Assembly: GCF_900167945.1 (NCBI RefSeq)
Contig: NZ_FUZA01000003.1
Location: 434,001 to 498,000 of the forward strand
Length of the DNA: 64,000 nucleotides
Origin: Dyadobacter psychrophilus
GTDB lineage: Bacteria > Bacteroidota > Bacteroidia > Cytophagales > Spirosomataceae
Reading direction: 5' to 3'
Shown: piece after piece, positions 61,483 to 64,000 of the stretch
Layout: every line of letters begins with the position of its first letter
Numbering within the stretch: the stretch's first letter is position 1
Program-made: the position numbers and the translations under genes
Notes under the pieces: generated by a model
Databases searched by the model: none
Told to the model about the DNA's origin: nothing
The model's input: only the letters and a program-made list of their open reading frames with translations

Positions 61483-61561
61483 AAGACAACTGCCCCTCTC
61501 GGCACCCCTATTCAGAAAAAAAATAATTATGCATAGGGGTTCCTGAGGAATGAGTTGTCTT
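61483..61561. promoter_or_regulatory. Nested palindrome between the GIN and sigma genes
   Basis: Three arms pair in nested order: AAGACAAC (61483-61490) with GTTGTCTT (61554-61561), CCTC (61495-61498) with GAGG (61545-61548), and ACCCCTAT (61504-61511) with ATAGGGGT (61533-61540), around a 21-base A-rich loop. The internal gaps are nearly equal on both sides. Such order is unlikely by chance; it may be a regulatory RNA or DNA structure for either divergent gene, or a remnant of a mobile palindromic element. Confidence 0.65.
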
Positions 61562-61664
61562 ATTGAAAAGCGACTTAAACTTGATAGCGACCGCTCTTCT
61601 TTATCGGGAACCATTAATCGAAAGAGATTATTTATTTTTGACCGAAAATCAAAAATATAACTCG

Positions 61665-62258
61665 GTGTACTCTTCCGATCCAGATATTGTCAATGCAATA
61701 AGGCGGGGCGACGAACAAGCCTTTGAGCAGACTTTCCGACAGTACTATCAGCGACTTTGCAATTATGCCTGCACTTTACTCAAAGATGAGGAAGAGTCAG
61801 AAGAAGTTGTACAGACCGTTTTTTTAACAATTTGGGAGAAAAGAGAAGATCTTGAAATAACATTATCATTAAAATCCTATCTCTATCGTGCTGTTCACAA
61901 CCATTGCCTCAACCGCTTCAAGCATGCGTCGGTAAGGCAGGTGCATAAAGAACACACCTTGAATTTCGGAGCGCAATCCTACGAATCGGTAACAGAAGTG
62001 ATCCATGCGAATGAACTGGAAGAACGAATAGAAAAAGCAGTGAGCACATTACCCGAACAGTGTCAGAAAGCATTCAGGCTCAGCCGCTTCGAAGAACTGA
62101 AATACCACGAAATAGCAGAACAACTGGGCATTTCAATTAAAACAGTTGAAAACCAGATCGGTAAGGCGCTGAAAATATTGCGCGTTGAGCTCGCAGATTA
62201 TTTGCCCGGGATGCTATGGCCAGTTTATTTTATCGTTGAACAGCTAACCAGATCGTAA
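61665..62258 (+). CDS. ECF sigma factor, FecI-like
   Basis: A sigma-70 of the Bacteroidota ECF type, 197 residues from GTG 61665. Region 2 is in AFEQTFRQYYQRLCNYACTLLKDEEESEEVVQTVFLTIWEKRE, and region 4 in LPEQCQKAFRLSRFEELKYHEIAEQLGISIKTVENQIGKALKIL. The frame is open back to TTG 61563, but that N-terminus is unlike the family and contains TATTTTTG (61633-61640), a possible -7 element, so the GTG start is favoured. FecR (3 bases later) and an STN gene follow, forming a trans-envelope signalling unit. Confidence 0.85.
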   Translation: MYSSDPDIVNAIRRGDEQAFEQTFRQYYQRLCNYACTLLKDEEESEEVVQTVFLTIWEKREDLEITLSLKSYLYRAVHNHCLNRFKHASVRQVHKEHTLNFGAQSYESVTEVIHANELEERIEKAVSTLPEQCQKAFRLSRFEELKYHEIAEQLGISIKTVENQIGKALKILRVELADYLPGMLWPVYFIVEQLTRS

Positions 62259-62260
62259 CC

Positions 62261-63286
62261 ATGAACCTATCTCATGAAAACATATCGGAAGAGCTGTTAG
62301 CACGTTACCTGGCAGAAACCGCTTCCGAAAAAGAAATAGAACAAGTGAATGCCTGGCTGGCGCAGTCGCCTGCGAATGAGCGCGAGCTGGCCACTTACAG
62401 GCTCATCTGGGACCATTCGGCGCAGGCAGCGAAAACCAGTTTTCCGGTTAATACGGACGCTGCCTGGAACAAGATGAAAGCGAAAATGTCTCCCGTTATT
62501 GCTTCTGAAATTCAAAAACCGGCAGCACGTGAAATTGAATTTACACCTAATACAGCCCAACGGAAATTCCCTGTAACGGTCTGGGCTGCGGCAATAGTCA
62601 CTCTGGCTTTGCTAGCCTTCGGTTGGTTCCATTTCCAATCTACAAAATCTACTGAAACACAACGCATTGCAACAACAAATAATACGAGCGACAGCGTGTT
62701 GCCCGATGGAACCAAGGTGTTCCTGAATTACAATTCTTCATTAACCTATCCCGCCAATTTCAACGGAGATCTCAGAACGGTCTCACTACAGGGAGAAGCC
62801 TTTTTCGATGTAAAACCAGATGCAGCGCATCCTTTCGTAATAGATGCAAACGGCACGGAAATACGCGTTTTGGGAACATCATTCAATGTTAAGGCCTACA
62901 AAGAAGCGCCGGTGCGCGTGGATGTTTCAACTGGAAAAGTGGAAGTGAGCAAGGCTTCTAAAAAGATACAGCTCGTAAAAGGGCAAGGCGCAGAAGTGCT
63001 TGACGACACGATCAGAGGTCTGGAAGCTAACAGGAACATGCTTAGTTATCACACGCAGGTTTACGATTTCAATGCGGCCGACCTGAACGAAGTAATCACC
63101 TCAATCCGTGACGGTTACCATGTTGATGTGCGGCTTTCCAACCAGCAGATCGCGCAATGCAGGCTAACGATCCGTTTCGAAAAAGAACCATTGGATGCTA
63201 CGCTCTCGGTCATCGCGGAAACATTGGATCTTGACCTGAGAAAAGAAGGAAAAGTTTACTGGCTCGACGGAAATGGCTGCCAATAA
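62261..63286 (+). CDS. FecR-type anti-sigma factor
   Basis: A 341-residue single-span protein: a cytoplasmic N-terminus that should bind the sigma factor (ISEELLARYLAETASEKEIEQVNAWL), one membrane helix (about residues 105-122), then a periplasmic FecR domain (LNYNSSLTYPANF, SLQGEAFFDVKP, VLGTSFNVKAY) and a C-terminal DUF4974 domain (RLTIRFEKEPLDATLSVIAETL). It passes an outer-membrane signal to the upstream sigma factor. Its end overlaps the start of the STN gene by 14 bases. Confidence 0.93.
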   Translation: MNLSHENISEELLARYLAETASEKEIEQVNAWLAQSPANERELATYRLIWDHSAQAAKTSFPVNTDAAWNKMKAKMSPVIASEIQKPAAREIEFTPNTAQRKFPVTVWAAAIVTLALLAFGWFHFQSTKSTETQRIATTNNTSDSVLPDGTKVFLNYNSSLTYPANFNGDLRTVSLQGEAFFDVKPDAAHPFVIDANGTEIRVLGTSFNVKAYKEAPVRVDVSTGKVEVSKASKKIQLVKGQGAEVLDDTIRGLEANRNMLSYHTQVYDFNAADLNEVITSIRDGYHVDVRLSNQQIAQCRLTIRFEKEPLDATLSVIAETLDLDLRKEGKVYWLDGNGCQ

Positions 63287-64000
63287 TTTATTTAAATACA
63301 AAACAGGCATTATCTTCGCCTGGCTTTTAACATTGGCCAGCTTTTTAAATGCGCAGGATCTTCTTGAGAAAAGGATTTCCCTCAATGTTACCAACCGCCC
63401 GCTGGACGAAACACTGCAAAAGATTGGCGATCTGGGCGGATTCAGCTTTTCTTACAGCCCGGACATTGTTGATGTCAAAGGAAGGGTTTCTATTCAGGCC
63501 AACAATCTGAGTGTCAGGGAAATTTTGACGGCACTTTTCAAAGATAAAGTCTCCTTCAAAGAACGTCGCAGATACATTATCCTGCAAAAAATAGAAGTCC
63601 CGAAAGATGAAAAGCCCGACAATTTCAATTTGAACGGCTATATCATCGACAACCAGACGGGAAGAAAGCTGGCCAATGCAAGTATTTACGAATCGGCCAC
63701 GCTCGCGTCCGCGGTAAGCAACCAATATGGTTATTACAAAATCCGCTTGCCAGTCTCGCTGACGGCCGTTCGGCTGGAAGTCAGGAAGGAAGATTATATC
63801 GGCAAAACCATTTCAATAGCGAGCAGAGAGGATAAATATTTACAAATCAAGCTTAATCCGGACACTTTAAAACCACTTTCTGGAAAGGCGGCCCGGGCCG
63901 TTTCGATCAAAGATTCGCTGCATCATAAAGTAGCGATCCCGCAATTTGAGATCGCGTCAGAAGCGGAATTTGAGTTGGACACTGTCATTGCGCAAGTGGC
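63273..64000 (+). CDS. STN and carboxypeptidase-regulatory domain protein (5' part, cut by window end)
   Basis: An ORF from ATG 63273 that stays open to the end of the window (242 codons seen). A signal peptide (about residues 1-27, ending FLNAQ) is followed by an STN/secretin-TonB N-terminal domain (ISLNVTNRPLDETLQKI, LSVREILTALF). Next comes a carboxypeptidase-D regulatory-like domain (LNGYIIDNQTGRKLANASIYE, AVSNQYGYYKIRLP). The STN domain would contact FecR. No TonB box or plug is visible yet, so it may be a TonB-dependent receptor or a shorter barrel protein. Confidence 0.85.
   Translation, partial: MAANNLFKYKTGIIFAWLLTLASFLNAQDLLEKRISLNVTNRPLDETLQKIGDLGGFSFSYSPDIVDVKGRVSIQANNLSVREILTALFKDKVSFKERRRYIILQKIEVPKDEKPDNFNLNGYIIDNQTGRKLANASIYESATLASAVSNQYGYYKIRLPVSLTAVRLEVRKEDYIGKTISIASREDKYLQIKLNPDTLKPLSGKAARAVSIKDSLHHKVAIPQFEIASEAEFELDTVIAQV

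Overview
The window looks like a chromosomal segment of a Bacteroidota bacterium of the order Cytophagales; gene content and protein style suggest a relative of Dyadobacter or Spirosoma, but this is inferred from recognition, not from a search. Supporting signs are repeated TAnnTTTG -7 promoter elements (several with a TTG or TTTG about 19-20 bases upstream), weak or absent Shine-Dalgarno sites, an ECF sigma / FecR / STN-domain gene set at the right edge, and families typical of the group (DUF5672, SxtJ, DUF5989, GIN/DUF2807, SppA, M14 and VanX-like peptidases).

Layout. 1-7385: a surface-polysaccharide operon with two paralogous nucleotide-sugar transferases flanking a DUF5672 protein, GT4 and GT2 glycosyltransferases, a Wzy-type polymerase and an O-acyltransferase. 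7454-11702: thioredoxin, a Qnr-like pentapeptide protein, NagA and a B12-dependent radical SAM protein. 11822-20150: exported hydrolases, including a three-gene minus-strand operon (CocE-like esterase, ThuA-like protein, a large double beta-helix plus beta-propeller protein). 20235-21840: a small two-gene unit that looks like a toxin-antitoxin pair with an ADP-ribosyltransferase-like toxin, facing a small ABC-type ATPase. 21950-22021: tRNA-Glu. 22281-31718: housekeeping and envelope genes (M14 peptidase, AroQ, XerD, SixA, SppA, YihY, a nucleoside transporter).

31921-36413: B12-dependent methionine synthase MetH, divergent from an Lrp-type regulator, with good promoters for both. 36690-39760: ECF sigma factor with a membrane partner, then Ppx/GppA. 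39772-45853: a minus-strand surface-modification cluster (two tandem SGNH paralogues, NodU/CmcH-type carbamoyltransferase, a third SGNH protein, a 49-residue DUF5989 protein and an SxtJ protein). 45953-51004: thioesterase, B12-independent MetE behind a structured leader with competing stems, an acyltransferase and a NagB-type deaminase.

51151-56523: fumarase, a HEAT-like protein, a D-2-hydroxyacid dehydrogenase, GalK and GalM. 56647-57203: a DUF4160/DUF2442 pair. 57233-60703: a degenerate TrpF-like protein, a PspC/LiaF-type envelope-stress operon and a D-Ala-D-Ala dipeptidase. 60705-64000: a GIN-domain lipoprotein, then an ECF sigma / FecR / STN-domain set cut by the window end.

Themes. Much of the window makes, modifies or senses the cell surface. 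Having both metE and metH implies cobalamin- or methionine-dependent choice between them. The best candidates for something little described are the ADP-ribosyltransferase-like pair at 20235-21050, the metE leader, the nested palindrome at 61483-61561, and the glycosyltransferase paralogue that has lost its DxD motif.
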